A stretch of DNA of 6,819 nucleotides, taken from positions 1-6,819 of the forward strand of contig JAJQAR010000091.1 of assembly GCA_021203705.1 (NCBI GenBank). The letters run 5' to 3'. The translations under genes and the position numbers were made by a program. The notes under the pieces are model-generated. The model made no database searches. It was not told the origin of the DNA and worked only from the letters and a program-made list of their open reading frames with translations. This document shows positions 1 through 6,819 of the stretch, one piece after another. The DNA comes from Prevotella sp. (GTDB taxonomy: Bacteria > Bacteroidota > Bacteroidia > Bacteroidales > Bacteroidaceae). How positions within the stretch are numbered: position 1 is the stretch's first letter; each line of letters begins with the position of its first letter.

Positions 1-1
1 G

Positions 2-2209
2 TCAGCAGTAACCGACTACGACTGGACAGGCAATGTGCTCCGCACAGGATTAATCCAGGAACATACCCTCAACGCATCAGGCGGTTCAGACAAGATGAAA
101 GCATTCGCATCATTCGGATACCTGAACAACAAAGGTACACAGATTGGACAGAGTTACGAGAGATTCACAGGACGTTTAGGCGTTGACATCACACCTGTTG
201 ACTGGATTACGATAAACGCCTCGATGAACGGATCGCGTGAGTCACAAGACTACGGTATGTCAACAACCGGTGCACGTTCTACCACAGGAGCATCCAACAA
301 CATCTACTCTCTTGCCAAGACAATGTACCGTTGGGCACTTCCATACGACTCTGATGGAAACAGAATTATCAATCCAGGAGGTGACAACACATTATATTCC
401 ATAGAAGACGAGTGGAACCACAACGTTTCTCAGCGTGAAACTTACCGTATTTTGGCATCATTCTCGGCAACACTCGATTTCGGCAAGATGTGGGCACCTT
501 TGAAAGGATTGAGCTACAAGATCAACTTCGGTCCAGACTACCGCTACTATCGTCAGGGCGACTTTATTGACGGAATGTCAGCATACAAAGTAGACCAGTC
601 GGGAGCTGAAGGCACAAACTGGGCACGCTGGCAGACAGTACGCGACTTCTCGTGGACATTGGATAACATGATAATGTACAACAATACATTCGGAAAGCAC
701 AGCGTAGGTGTGACACTGTTGCAAACAGCTTCAAAATGGAACGAGGAGACAGCTTCCATGTCAGCTTACAACATACCGCAAGACATGTATCTCTGGAATG
801 CTATGGGAGAGGTAGTGGTTACAGACTCCTCAAACGGTGCAAGCATGTCAACCGGCCTGACAGAACGTCAGCTTTGCTCATACATGGCACGTATAAACTA
901 CGGCTTCAACGACCGTTATCTGTTGACAGCATCAATACGTTGGGACGGTGCTTCACAGTTGTCAGCTGGTCACAAATGGGATACCTTCCCATCAGTAGCC
1001 TTGGCATGGCGTATGAGTGAGGAGAAATTCTTGAAGAACGTGAACTGGCTATCCAACTTGAAACTCCGTGTAGGTGTAGGTGTTACGGGTAACGCAGCTA
1101 TCGACCCATACGCAACTCTCGGATCTATACGTAAAGTGTTGGTACCAATCAATGGAGAGAGTTCAAATGAATACTTAACAGGTTACACCACCAACGAGCC
1201 TTATTATGCTAAAGACAACCTCGTAATGGCAAACGTGGATTTAGGTTGGGAGAAAACCACACAGTGGAACGTAGGTGTTGACTTCGGTTTCTTTGACAAC
1301 CGCCTGAGTGGTAGTTTGGAATTATATTTCTCAAAGACAAGAGACCTGTTGATGGACATGGTAGTACCGACAATCACGGGATACTCATCAACAATGGCAA
1401 ATATCGGTCAGACATCCAACAAAGGTGTTGAAGTTACCATCAACGCAGTACCTGTAAAGACAAAGAACTTCGAGTGGAACACCAGTCTTAACTTCGCATG
1501 GCAGAAAGACAAGATTGACAAACTTGCATACGGCAAGGAAGACATGGTGGACAACACTTGGTTCATTGGACAGTCTTTGAGCGTTTATTATGGCTACGAC
1601 AACTTAGGATTGTGGACAAACTCAGCAGAAGACCAGGCTGAAATGGCTAAGTGGAATGCTAACGGCTACAATTTCTCAGAAGGTATGGTACGTCCGAAAG
1701 ACCAGAATGGCGACTATATCATGGATGATAACGACCGTGTAATACTTGGAAACAAGAACCCACATGTTACCGGAGGTTGGTTGAACTCATTCACATACAA
1801 GGGCATCGAGCTCAGCTTCCAGTTGTACGGACGTTTCGGATATACTATCCTGAAGTCAAGAGCATTGTACGGTTACGGCAATCTTGGAGAGATCGACTAT
1901 TGGACTCCAGACAACACGAACGCAGAATATCAGAAGCCTATTCTGACATCATTGCAGAGCGGTTCAGCAGACTCATTCTACGAGTCAATAGGATACAAGA
2001 AAGCTAATTTCGTCCGTGTGCGCAATATATCATTAGGATACACTTTCCCACACAAATTGATACGTAAGGCAACCTTGGAAAACCTTAAGATCTATGCCCA
2101 GATTATCAACCCGTTTGATATCTATCAATCAGTTCATGGCTACGACCTTGACAACGATGCTACATACTTCAACCGTAGCTACGTAGTAGGACTTGAAGTT
2201 ACTTTCTAA
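2..2209 (+). CDS. SusC-like TonB-dependent outer-membrane transporter, C-terminal part (5' truncated by window edge)
   Basis: This is the beta-barrel part of a SusC/RagA-family transporter, which imports glycan oligomers across the outer membrane with TonB energy and pairs with a SusD lipoprotein. The frame is open from base 2, so the GTG at 35 is an internal Val codon and not a start. About 735 residues are visible against roughly 1,000 for the family; signal peptide, N-terminal domain and most of the plug are upstream. Visible family hallmarks are the plug/barrel junction (TDYDWTGNVLRTG, then SGGSDKMKAFASFGYLNN at visible residues ~5-43), many alternating aromatic/polar strands, the late acidic loop DQNGDYIMDDND starting at visible residue 567, followed by GNKNP and GGW, and the C-terminal strand ending GLEVTF with a terminal Phe, as expected for BAM-assembled barrels. 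The acidic loop resembles a Ca-binding DxNxDG loop but has Tyr where Gly is usual. The susD homologue starts 36 bp downstream, so the two are probably co-transcribed. The family call is firm; the substrate cannot be read from the sequence. Confidence 0.96.
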   Translation, partial: SAVTDYDWTGNVLRTGLIQEHTLNASGGSDKMKAFASFGYLNNKGTQIGQSYERFTGRLGVDITPVDWITINASMNGSRESQDYGMSTTGARSTTGASNNIYSLAKTMYRWALPYDSDGNRIINPGGDNTLYSIEDEWNHNVSQRETYRILASFSATLDFGKMWAPLKGLSYKINFGPDYRYYRQGDFIDGMSAYKVDQSGAEGTNWARWQTVRDFSWTLDNMIMYNNTFGKHSVGVTLLQTASKWNEETASMSAYNIPQDMYLWNAMGEVVVTDSSNGASMSTGLTERQLCSYMARINYGFNDRYLLTASIRWDGASQLSAGHKWDTFPSVALAWRMSEEKFLKNVNWLSNLKLRVGVGVTGNAAIDPYATLGSIRKVLVPINGESSNEYLTGYTTNEPYYAKDNLVMANVDLGWEKTTQWNVGVDFGFFDNRLSGSLELYFSKTRDLLMDMVVPTITGYSSTMANIGQTSNKGVEVTINAVPVKTKNFEWNTSLNFAWQKDKIDKLAYGKEDMVDNTWFIGQSLSVYYGYDNLGLWTNSAEDQAEMAKWNANGYNFSEGMVRPKDQNGDYIMDDNDRVILGNKNPHVTGGWLNSFTYKGIELSFQLYGRFGYTILKSRALYGYGNLGEIDYWTPDNTNAEYQKPILTSLQSGSADSFYESIGYKKANFVRVRNISLGYTFPHKLIRKATLENLKIYAQIINPFDIYQSVHGYDLDNDATYFNRSYVVGLEVTF

Positions 2210-2233
2210 ACAGTTATTTATTTAAATAATAAT

Positions 2234-2240
2234 AAGGAGA
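2234..2240 (+). promoter_or_regulatory. Strong Shine-Dalgarno before the susD homologue
   Basis: AAGGAGA lies 5 nt before the ATG at 2246, in an A-rich leader. Bacteroidota genes often lack a clear Shine-Dalgarno, so this well-spaced purine tract supports the chosen SusD start. The hydrolase start at 4667 has no comparable sequence. Confidence 0.6.
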
Positions 2241-2245
2241 AGAAT

Positions 2246-4393
2246 ATGAAAATCAATAATAAAATAGCAAATGCCGTTATCGCTGTCGTAGCACTGTTCT
2301 CAACAGGTTGCTCAAGCAGCTTTTTGGATGAGGAGCTGACCACTTCGTATTCCACCCAATATTTTGAAACGGAAGAAGGCTTGGAATCATTGGCAATATC
2401 GCTATACGGACATATCCGTTGGCTATTTGCATACGGTTGGTCATACCCAATGACCTTATACGGTGTTGACGAGTTTGGAATCGGCACCGATGGTGTGAAT
2501 GAGATGTGGAACACATACGATTACCGATTGGCAGCCACATCAAGCGGACCAGCTAACTATACAGACAATGCCGACCTTTGGGACGAGTTGTATTATGGTA
2601 TCGCATCTGCAAACACGCTGATAGCATCATTAGACAAGATTACAGATGAATCCAAGCAAAAACGCATTAAAGCGATGGCTTATTTCCTAAGAGGCTTCAA
2701 CTTCTACAAGTTGACTGCCCAATATGGTTGGTGCGTGCTTCAGACAGAGCCAGCAAACGGAGTAGTACGTAGTTTCAAGAAAAGCTCACCAGAAGAGTGC
2801 TGGGCACAGACAATCTCAGACCTGCGCACAGCCTACGAGACATTCGAAGGAGAGGATTTCTACTATGGAAAAGGTATGACATGGACGAAAGCCACAGCAG
2901 CCCACTACCTTGCAAAAGCCCTGTTGTTCAGAGCGTCAGAGAGAAACGACAGTTGGAACTCCTCTTACAAGACAGCAGACCTGCAAGAAGCTCTTGCATG
3001 CTGCAACTATGTAATAAGCGCACGTTCGCTTGAGGCAGATTATAATGACCTGTACAACAACTGGACAGGTGTTGACTGCGACATAGAGAAGAGCGATGAG
3101 ATACTGATGGCAGCAACATGGAACGACGATTATGCAAATACGGGTGGAAGATTCGGAAACAACACATCAACTATCTTCTCACCGCAGTTCAGCAATTTCG
3201 CTTCAACGACAACGAACCGTGGTGCAGCAACAGGAGGAAAAGACTTCCAGCGTCTGCGCCCGACAGAATACACTTACGCTGTGTTTGACCACGTGAATGA
3301 TGCACGCTTGTGGAAATCATTCAAGACAGTATATGGAGCAAACTTACTGAGCGATCCTCCATTGAAGAGCGACGGCACAGAAGTAGAACTTGGAGAGCCG
3401 GCAGTTGTGTTCATTCTCAATACACAGGACGACCACACATACGACAACTTCACATTCGGAGCAGCCCGTTATCAGACAGATGCCAACTTTGTTGACGTTG
3501 AAGGCAGATTGCCAGACTGGACTCCCGGAGAGCGTCAGACCCAATATGGAGAAACCACATTCTCCGGCAAACCAGGACAGTCAGTATTGAACTCATGGAT
3601 ACTCTACCAAAACGGCACATACGTAGGCAACAATTTCGGAAACACAGCAACATCCTCATACGGCTCATGGCAAAGCAATATGTTCTGTGGAGTATGTAAG
3701 TCACTATGCGGACAGTTGGAAAGCAACAATGGCTACGCTGACTATACAGGCGATTATTCTGCCCGCGACGTTACGATTGCAAGAGTTGGAGATACATACC
3801 TGATGCGTGCTGAAATCAACGTACGTTTGGGTGATTACGGTGCAGCGATGAATGACCTTAATGTAATCCGCAGACGCGGAGCATGGAAAGAAGGAGAAAA
3901 CCGTTCATACCAGATTGATGGAACAAAAGGTTTCGAGAACAACACATCTTTCTACTCCTCATATTCAGACCAGTATGAGAATTGGAATCTGAACATGAAC
4001 ACATACTACCTCTCAAATCCAGGTTTGGAAGTAACCACAGCTTCGACAGAAGATGCGATGACATTGACATCGTTCCCTGACAATCTGCCAGCTGTTGACG
4101 AGGCTATTATGACGAAATTGGGAGTAACAGACAAATACGACCGTGCACTCAACTTCATATTGAACGAGCGCACCCGTGAGCTCCTTGGTGAGTACCAGCG
4201 TTGGGAGACATTGTCACGCACAGGCACCCTGATAAAGAGAGCCAAGGCGTTCAATCCAGACGTAGTAAACATCACAGAAGGAAAGAGCGAGTTGAGGCCA
4301 ATTCCGCAATCGTTCATTGACAGTATGCTTCACGAAGATGGAACTAACCTCAGTGACGACGAAAAAGCAGAGTGGCAGAACCCAGGATATTGA
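2246..4393 (+). CDS. SusD/RagB-family nutrient-binding outer-membrane lipoprotein
   Basis: This surface glycan-binding lipoprotein would act as the lid and binding partner of the upstream SusC homologue. The N-terminus has basic residues, a hydrophobic stretch and the lipobox STGC with the acylated Cys at residue 22, followed by SSSFLDEEL, the usual SusD opening with acidic residues shortly after the Cys. A TPR-like helical part includes KAMAYFLRGFNFYKL around residues 143-157. The late conserved segments are RVGDTYLMRAE at ~513-523 with GDYGAAMNDLNVIRRR after it, then NERTRELLGEYQRW ending at W653, and LRPIPQ at 683-688. These match the SusD N- and C-terminal domains. At 715 residues it is longer than SusD itself (about 550); the extra length seems to sit between residues ~290 and ~510. 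That part carries C481-x2-C484-x3-C488, and five other Cys (163, 185, 252, 253, 278) lie earlier in the mature protein, many for an exported protein. The start is set by the Shine-Dalgarno and lipoprotein signal. The gene ends TGA followed in frame by TAG and TAA. Confidence 0.96.
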   Translation: MKINNKIANAVIAVVALFSTGCSSSFLDEELTTSYSTQYFETEEGLESLAISLYGHIRWLFAYGWSYPMTLYGVDEFGIGTDGVNEMWNTYDYRLAATSSGPANYTDNADLWDELYYGIASANTLIASLDKITDESKQKRIKAMAYFLRGFNFYKLTAQYGWCVLQTEPANGVVRSFKKSSPEECWAQTISDLRTAYETFEGEDFYYGKGMTWTKATAAHYLAKALLFRASERNDSWNSSYKTADLQEALACCNYVISARSLEADYNDLYNNWTGVDCDIEKSDEILMAATWNDDYANTGGRFGNNTSTIFSPQFSNFASTTTNRGAATGGKDFQRLRPTEYTYAVFDHVNDARLWKSFKTVYGANLLSDPPLKSDGTEVELGEPAVVFILNTQDDHTYDNFTFGAARYQTDANFVDVEGRLPDWTPGERQTQYGETTFSGKPGQSVLNSWILYQNGTYVGNNFGNTATSSYGSWQSNMFCGVCKSLCGQLESNNGYADYTGDYSARDVTIARVGDTYLMRAEINVRLGDYGAAMNDLNVIRRRGAWKEGENRSYQIDGTKGFENNTSFYSSYSDQYENWNLNMNTYYLSNPGLEVTTASTEDAMTLTSFPDNLPAVDEAIMTKLGVTDKYDRALNFILNERTRELLGEYQRWETLSRTGTLIKRAKAFNPDVVNITEGKSELRPIPQSFIDSMLHEDGTNLSDDEKAEWQNPGY

Positions 4394-4666
4394 TAGTAAA
4401 TACATAACACTTCTCTTGCAAACGGCAAGGATGCAAGTGAATAATCAAGAACTCGCAGATGTGTTAAAAGCATCTACGGGTTCTTTCCTTACATTCAATA
4501 TTCAAAAGAACACCTTTTACATCATTTCTGACATATCAAAAAAGTAGGATGTGATCAGGGATAATGCAATTAGTTTGATGAAAATAACCGTATAATTCAA
4601 AAAATATATAAATTTGCAGAGATTTATTATAATACATTTATTTGAATATAACCTTAGAATAATCTT
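4394..4666. other. AT-rich intergenic region between the susD homologue and the GH106 gene
   Basis: The gap is 273 bp, far longer than the 36 bp between the susC and susD homologues. It begins with two further in-frame stops (TAG, TAA). A short imperfect hairpin can form from CTTGC at 4415-4419 with GCAAG at 4425-4429, or from CTTGCA with TGCAAG at 4432-4437; no T-run follows, so it is not a convincing terminator. A 38-codon ORF (ATG 4431, stop ending 4547) has a protein-like translation but no properly spaced ribosome binding site, and I do not call it a gene. From about 4560 on the sequence becomes strongly AT-rich and contains the promoter-like motifs listed separately. No tRNA or recognisable riboswitch was seen. 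Confidence 0.7.
4609..4616 (+). promoter_or_regulatory. Candidate Bacteroidetes -7 promoter element (TAAATTTG) for the GH106 gene
   Basis: TAAATTTG is an exact match to the Bacteroidetes primary sigma factor -7 consensus TAnnTTTG and is followed by CAGAG. It would place the transcription start near 4620-4625, giving a leader of about 45 nt before the ATG at 4667. A -33 TTTG at the usual 19-21 nt spacing is absent; the nearest TTTG upstream, 4574-4577, is 31 nt away. An alternative is TTTATTTG at 4637-4644, one mismatch from the -7 consensus, with TTTG at 4613-4616 exactly 20 nt upstream as its -33 box. Either would let the hydrolase be transcribed independently of susC/susD. Motif matches in AT-rich DNA are easily fortuitous. 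Confidence 0.45.
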
Positions 4667-6819
4667 ATGAAAAAATTTACAAAGATACTGATTATCTGTT
4701 GTACGTTGCTCCCCACCCCTTCGGCATTGTTAGCACAACAAGCAGAATGGCCGTCAATAAATACCGAGATGAAACCAGGGTCACGTTGGTGGCTGATGGG
4801 CAGTGCTGTCGACTCGCTCAACCTTGCTTACAATTTAGGAGAATATGGCAAGGCTGGTATGGGAACAATGGAGATAACCCCAATATATGGTGTACAAGGC
4901 AACGACAACAACGAGATACCATTCCTATCAGAACGTTGGATGAACATGTACCGCTATACCATAGAACAAGCAAAGGAAAATGGTATGCAGATAGACATGA
5001 ACACAGGAACTGGATGGCCATTCGGCGGACCGAATGTAACGATAGAAGATGCAGCATGCAAACTTCTTGTTTCAGAATATGATGTCAAAGGAGGCAAAAA
5101 AACAGTTGAACAAATCAGCGTAACTGATGAGAAACAAAAGAATTACGCAAAATTGGAAAGACTGATGGCATACTCCGAGAAAGGGGATATTATCGATCTG
5201 ACATCATTAGTGAAAGATGGAGAACTCACATGGAAAGCTCCCAAAGGCAACTGGCATCTTATTGCGGCTTTCTGTGGCAAGACATTGCAAGCTGTGAAAC
5301 GTGCAGCTCCTGGTGGTGAGGGCCTCGTTATGGATCATTTCTCAAAACGGGCAGTCAGCAACTACTTGAAAGGCTTCGACAAAGTATTTGAGAATACAGG
5401 CACAACACCACCCCACCTGTTTTTCAACGACTCTTACGAGGTTTATGAAGCTGACTGGACAGAGGGACTTTTTGATGAGTTTGAAAGACTGCGAGGATAC
5501 AAATTAGAGAACTATCTGCCACAATTTTTATCAGAAGAGCGCAACGACACTACAGCAAGAGTTATCTCTGATTACAGAGAGACACTATCCGACCTGCTTT
5601 TGGAGAACTTCACCAAGCAATGGACAGAATGGGCACACAAACGCGGTTCCGGCACACGCAACCAGGCTCATGGCTCACCTGGCAATCTGATAGACCTCTA
5701 CGCCACTGTCGATGTACCAGAATGTGAAGGTTTCGGACTGTCAGATTTCGGAATAAACGGACTGCGCAAAGACTCTCTTACACGTGCCAATTTCTCTGAC
5801 CTGTCAATGCTGAAATACGCTTCATCAGCAGCCCACATCACAGGGAAGACATACACATCTTCTGAAACATTCACATGGCTGACAGAGCATTTCAGAACCT
5901 CACTATCACAGTGCAAGCCTGATTTGGATTTGATGTTCGTCTCTGGTGTGAACCACGTTTTCTTCCATGGTACTACTTATTCCCCGAAAGATGACCCATG
6001 GCCTGGCTGGAAATTCTATGCCTCCATCGACATGAGTCCTACCAATCCTTTCTGGAAAGCTGTTCCTTCATTTTTCGATTACATCACCCGTTGCCAGAGT
6101 TTTCTGCAATATGGCAAACCTGATAATGACTTTTTGCTTTATTTGCCCATATATGATATATGGTACGAGCAAAGTGGCAGGTTTCTGATGTTCGATATAC
6201 ATAAAATGGGTGAACGTGCCCCTCGTTTCATAGAAGCTGTGCAGAGAATAGAAACTGCAGGATATGATGTGGACTACATCTCCGACAAGTATATAGGAGA
6301 AACCACAGTAAAAGACAACAAACTGCTCACGCCAGGTGGAGCTAAATACAAAGCAATAATAGTACCAGGAGCGAAACTGATGCCAGAAAAGACATTGAGG
6401 CAACTTTTGGAGTTGGCAGAACAGGGGGCGACAATCGTATTCCTTGACCAATATCCTGTTGATGTTCCTGGTTTTGGCGAACTTAACGGACAAAGAGCTG
6501 AATTTGCCCAACTGCTTGACAAGTTAAAGAGCAATCCAAATATCCTTTTCGGTACGGATTGCGACAAGACATTGGCTCAAACGGGTGTGGTTGCGGAAAC
6601 TTTAAAGAAAGACTATGGTTTGAGTTATATACGTCGCACAAACAAAGAAGGTTATCACTATTTCATCTCCGCTCTAACATCGAATGATACCAACAGTTGG
6701 ATTCCATTAGCAGTGAATGCAAAGTCGGTAATTTTATATAATCCTATGAACGGAAATTGTGGAAAAATTCCTGTAAGAACAGTTGACGGTAAAACCGAAG
6801 TTTATTTACAGTTACGCTC
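4667..6819 (+). CDS. Exported family GH106 glycoside hydrolase, probable alpha-L-rhamnosidase (3' truncated by window edge)
   Basis: The family cleaves terminal alpha-L-rhamnose from plant or microbial glycans. The ATG at 4667 is the first possible start because an in-frame TAG lies at 4655-4657. The product begins MKKFTK, a hydrophobic stretch, and ALLA|QQ, a signal peptidase I site after Ala23; there is no lipobox, so it is probably periplasmic. No stop occurs in 717 codons; GH106 proteins usually run to about 1,000 or more, so the C-terminal accessory domains are missing here. Recognised segments are GSRWWLMGSAV (~38-48), MEITPIYGVQG (~68-78), MNTGTGWPFGGP (~111-122), GGEGLVMDHFSK (~216-227), FFNDSYEVYEADWT (~252-265), RNQAHGSPGN (331-340), SSETFTWL (~398-405) and SGVNHVFFHGTTYSP (~426-440). 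From ~530 to ~600 an alternating strand/helix segment (IIVPGAK, GATIVFLD) looks like the Rossmann-like domain after the catalytic barrel. Glu258 and Glu400 are plausible catalytic acids by motif position; this is inference. Rhamnosidase activity is the family expectation, so linkage and substrate remain open. Confidence 0.9.
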   Translation, partial: MKKFTKILIICCTLLPTPSALLAQQAEWPSINTEMKPGSRWWLMGSAVDSLNLAYNLGEYGKAGMGTMEITPIYGVQGNDNNEIPFLSERWMNMYRYTIEQAKENGMQIDMNTGTGWPFGGPNVTIEDAACKLLVSEYDVKGGKKTVEQISVTDEKQKNYAKLERLMAYSEKGDIIDLTSLVKDGELTWKAPKGNWHLIAAFCGKTLQAVKRAAPGGEGLVMDHFSKRAVSNYLKGFDKVFENTGTTPPHLFFNDSYEVYEADWTEGLFDEFERLRGYKLENYLPQFLSEERNDTTARVISDYRETLSDLLLENFTKQWTEWAHKRGSGTRNQAHGSPGNLIDLYATVDVPECEGFGLSDFGINGLRKDSLTRANFSDLSMLKYASSAAHITGKTYTSSETFTWLTEHFRTSLSQCKPDLDLMFVSGVNHVFFHGTTYSPKDDPWPGWKFYASIDMSPTNPFWKAVPSFFDYITRCQSFLQYGKPDNDFLLYLPIYDIWYEQSGRFLMFDIHKMGERAPRFIEAVQRIETAGYDVDYISDKYIGETTVKDNKLLTPGGAKYKAIIVPGAKLMPEKTLRQLLELAEQGATIVFLDQYPVDVPGFGELNGQRAEFAQLLDKLKSNPNILFGTDCDKTLAQTGVVAETLKKDYGLSYIRRTNKEGYHYFISALTSNDTNSWIPLAVNAKSVILYNPMNGNCGKIPVRTVDGKTEVYLQLR

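Noticed and set aside
35..37. GTG as a possible start of the SusC homologue
   Set aside because: The frame is open to the window edge and the codons before it continue a conserved plug/barrel junction, so this is an internal Val codon of a truncated gene.
2218..2514. Minus-strand ORF of 98 codons with a hydrophobic C-terminus resembling a membrane segment
   Set aside because: The hydrophobic tail is the reverse complement of the SusD lipoprotein signal sequence and the AT-rich leader; the rest is antisense to conserved SusD sequence.
4415..4437. Possible terminator hairpin after the susD homologue
   Set aside because: The stem is only 5-6 bp with competing pairings and is not followed by a T-run, so a terminator is not supported.
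4608..4627. Inverted repeat ATAAAT/ATTTAT with an 8-nt spacer near the promoter candidate
   Set aside because: It is short and made only of A and T in a very AT-rich stretch, so it is expected by chance and is not a supported operator.
4628..4633. TATAAT resembling an E. coli sigma-70 -10 box
   Set aside because: The Bacteroidota primary sigma factor uses TTTG/TAnnTTTG elements, and the hexamer is common in AT-rich DNA; there is no matching TTGACA at suitable spacing.
4699..5082. Plus-strand ORF of 127 codons near the start of the hydrolase
   Set aside because: It overlaps the GH106 N-terminus in another frame, while the GH106 frame from 4667 gives a signal peptide and conserved motifs through the same bases.
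6068..6511. Open frame of 147 codons on the minus strand
   Set aside because: It lies wholly inside the GH106 frame, which shows clear family motifs on both sides; its translation is rich in Cys, Phe and Tyr without recognisable domain structure. It is an antisense shadow.

Overview
The window reads as part of a polysaccharide utilization locus (PUL) of a Bacteroidota bacterium, most likely order Bacteroidales and possibly Prevotella-like. The evidence is an adjacent susC/susD pair, a Bacteroidetes-type promoter motif (TAnnTTTG), a lipoprotein signal on the SusD homologue and a following exported glycoside hydrolase. The genus is an impression from protein and codon style and was not tested.

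Layout, all on the + strand. Positions 2-2209 hold the C-terminal ~735 codons of a SusC-like TonB-dependent outer-membrane transporter; its signal peptide, carboxypeptidase-regulatory-like domain and most of the plug lie upstream of the window. A 36-bp gap with a strong Shine-Dalgarno follows. Positions 2246-4393 hold a complete SusD-like surface lipoprotein of 715 residues, long for the family, ending in all three stop codons in tandem (TGA TAG TAA). Positions 4394-4666 are a 273-bp AT-rich gap with a good promoter -7 candidate and one small, doubtful ORF. From 4667 to the end of the window runs the first 717 codons of an exported family GH106 (alpha-L-rhamnosidase type) glycoside hydrolase, still open at the edge.

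Inferred function: SusD on the cell surface captures a glycan and caps the SusC barrel, which imports oligosaccharides using TonB energy. The GH106 enzyme, exported by an ordinary signal peptide, would remove L-rhamnose from the imported glycan, probably in the periplasm. GH106 suggests a rhamnose-containing target such as pectin (rhamnogalacturonan I or II), arabinogalactan side chains or a bacterial exopolysaccharide; the window cannot decide which. susC and susD look like one transcription unit, while the hydrolase may have its own promoter.

I found no RNA genes, CRISPR array, mobile element or long repeat. The region looks like a well-known type of locus. The points worth a second look are modest: the triple stop, the size and cysteine motif of the SusD homologue, the separate promoter, and a small coding-like ORF in the gap.
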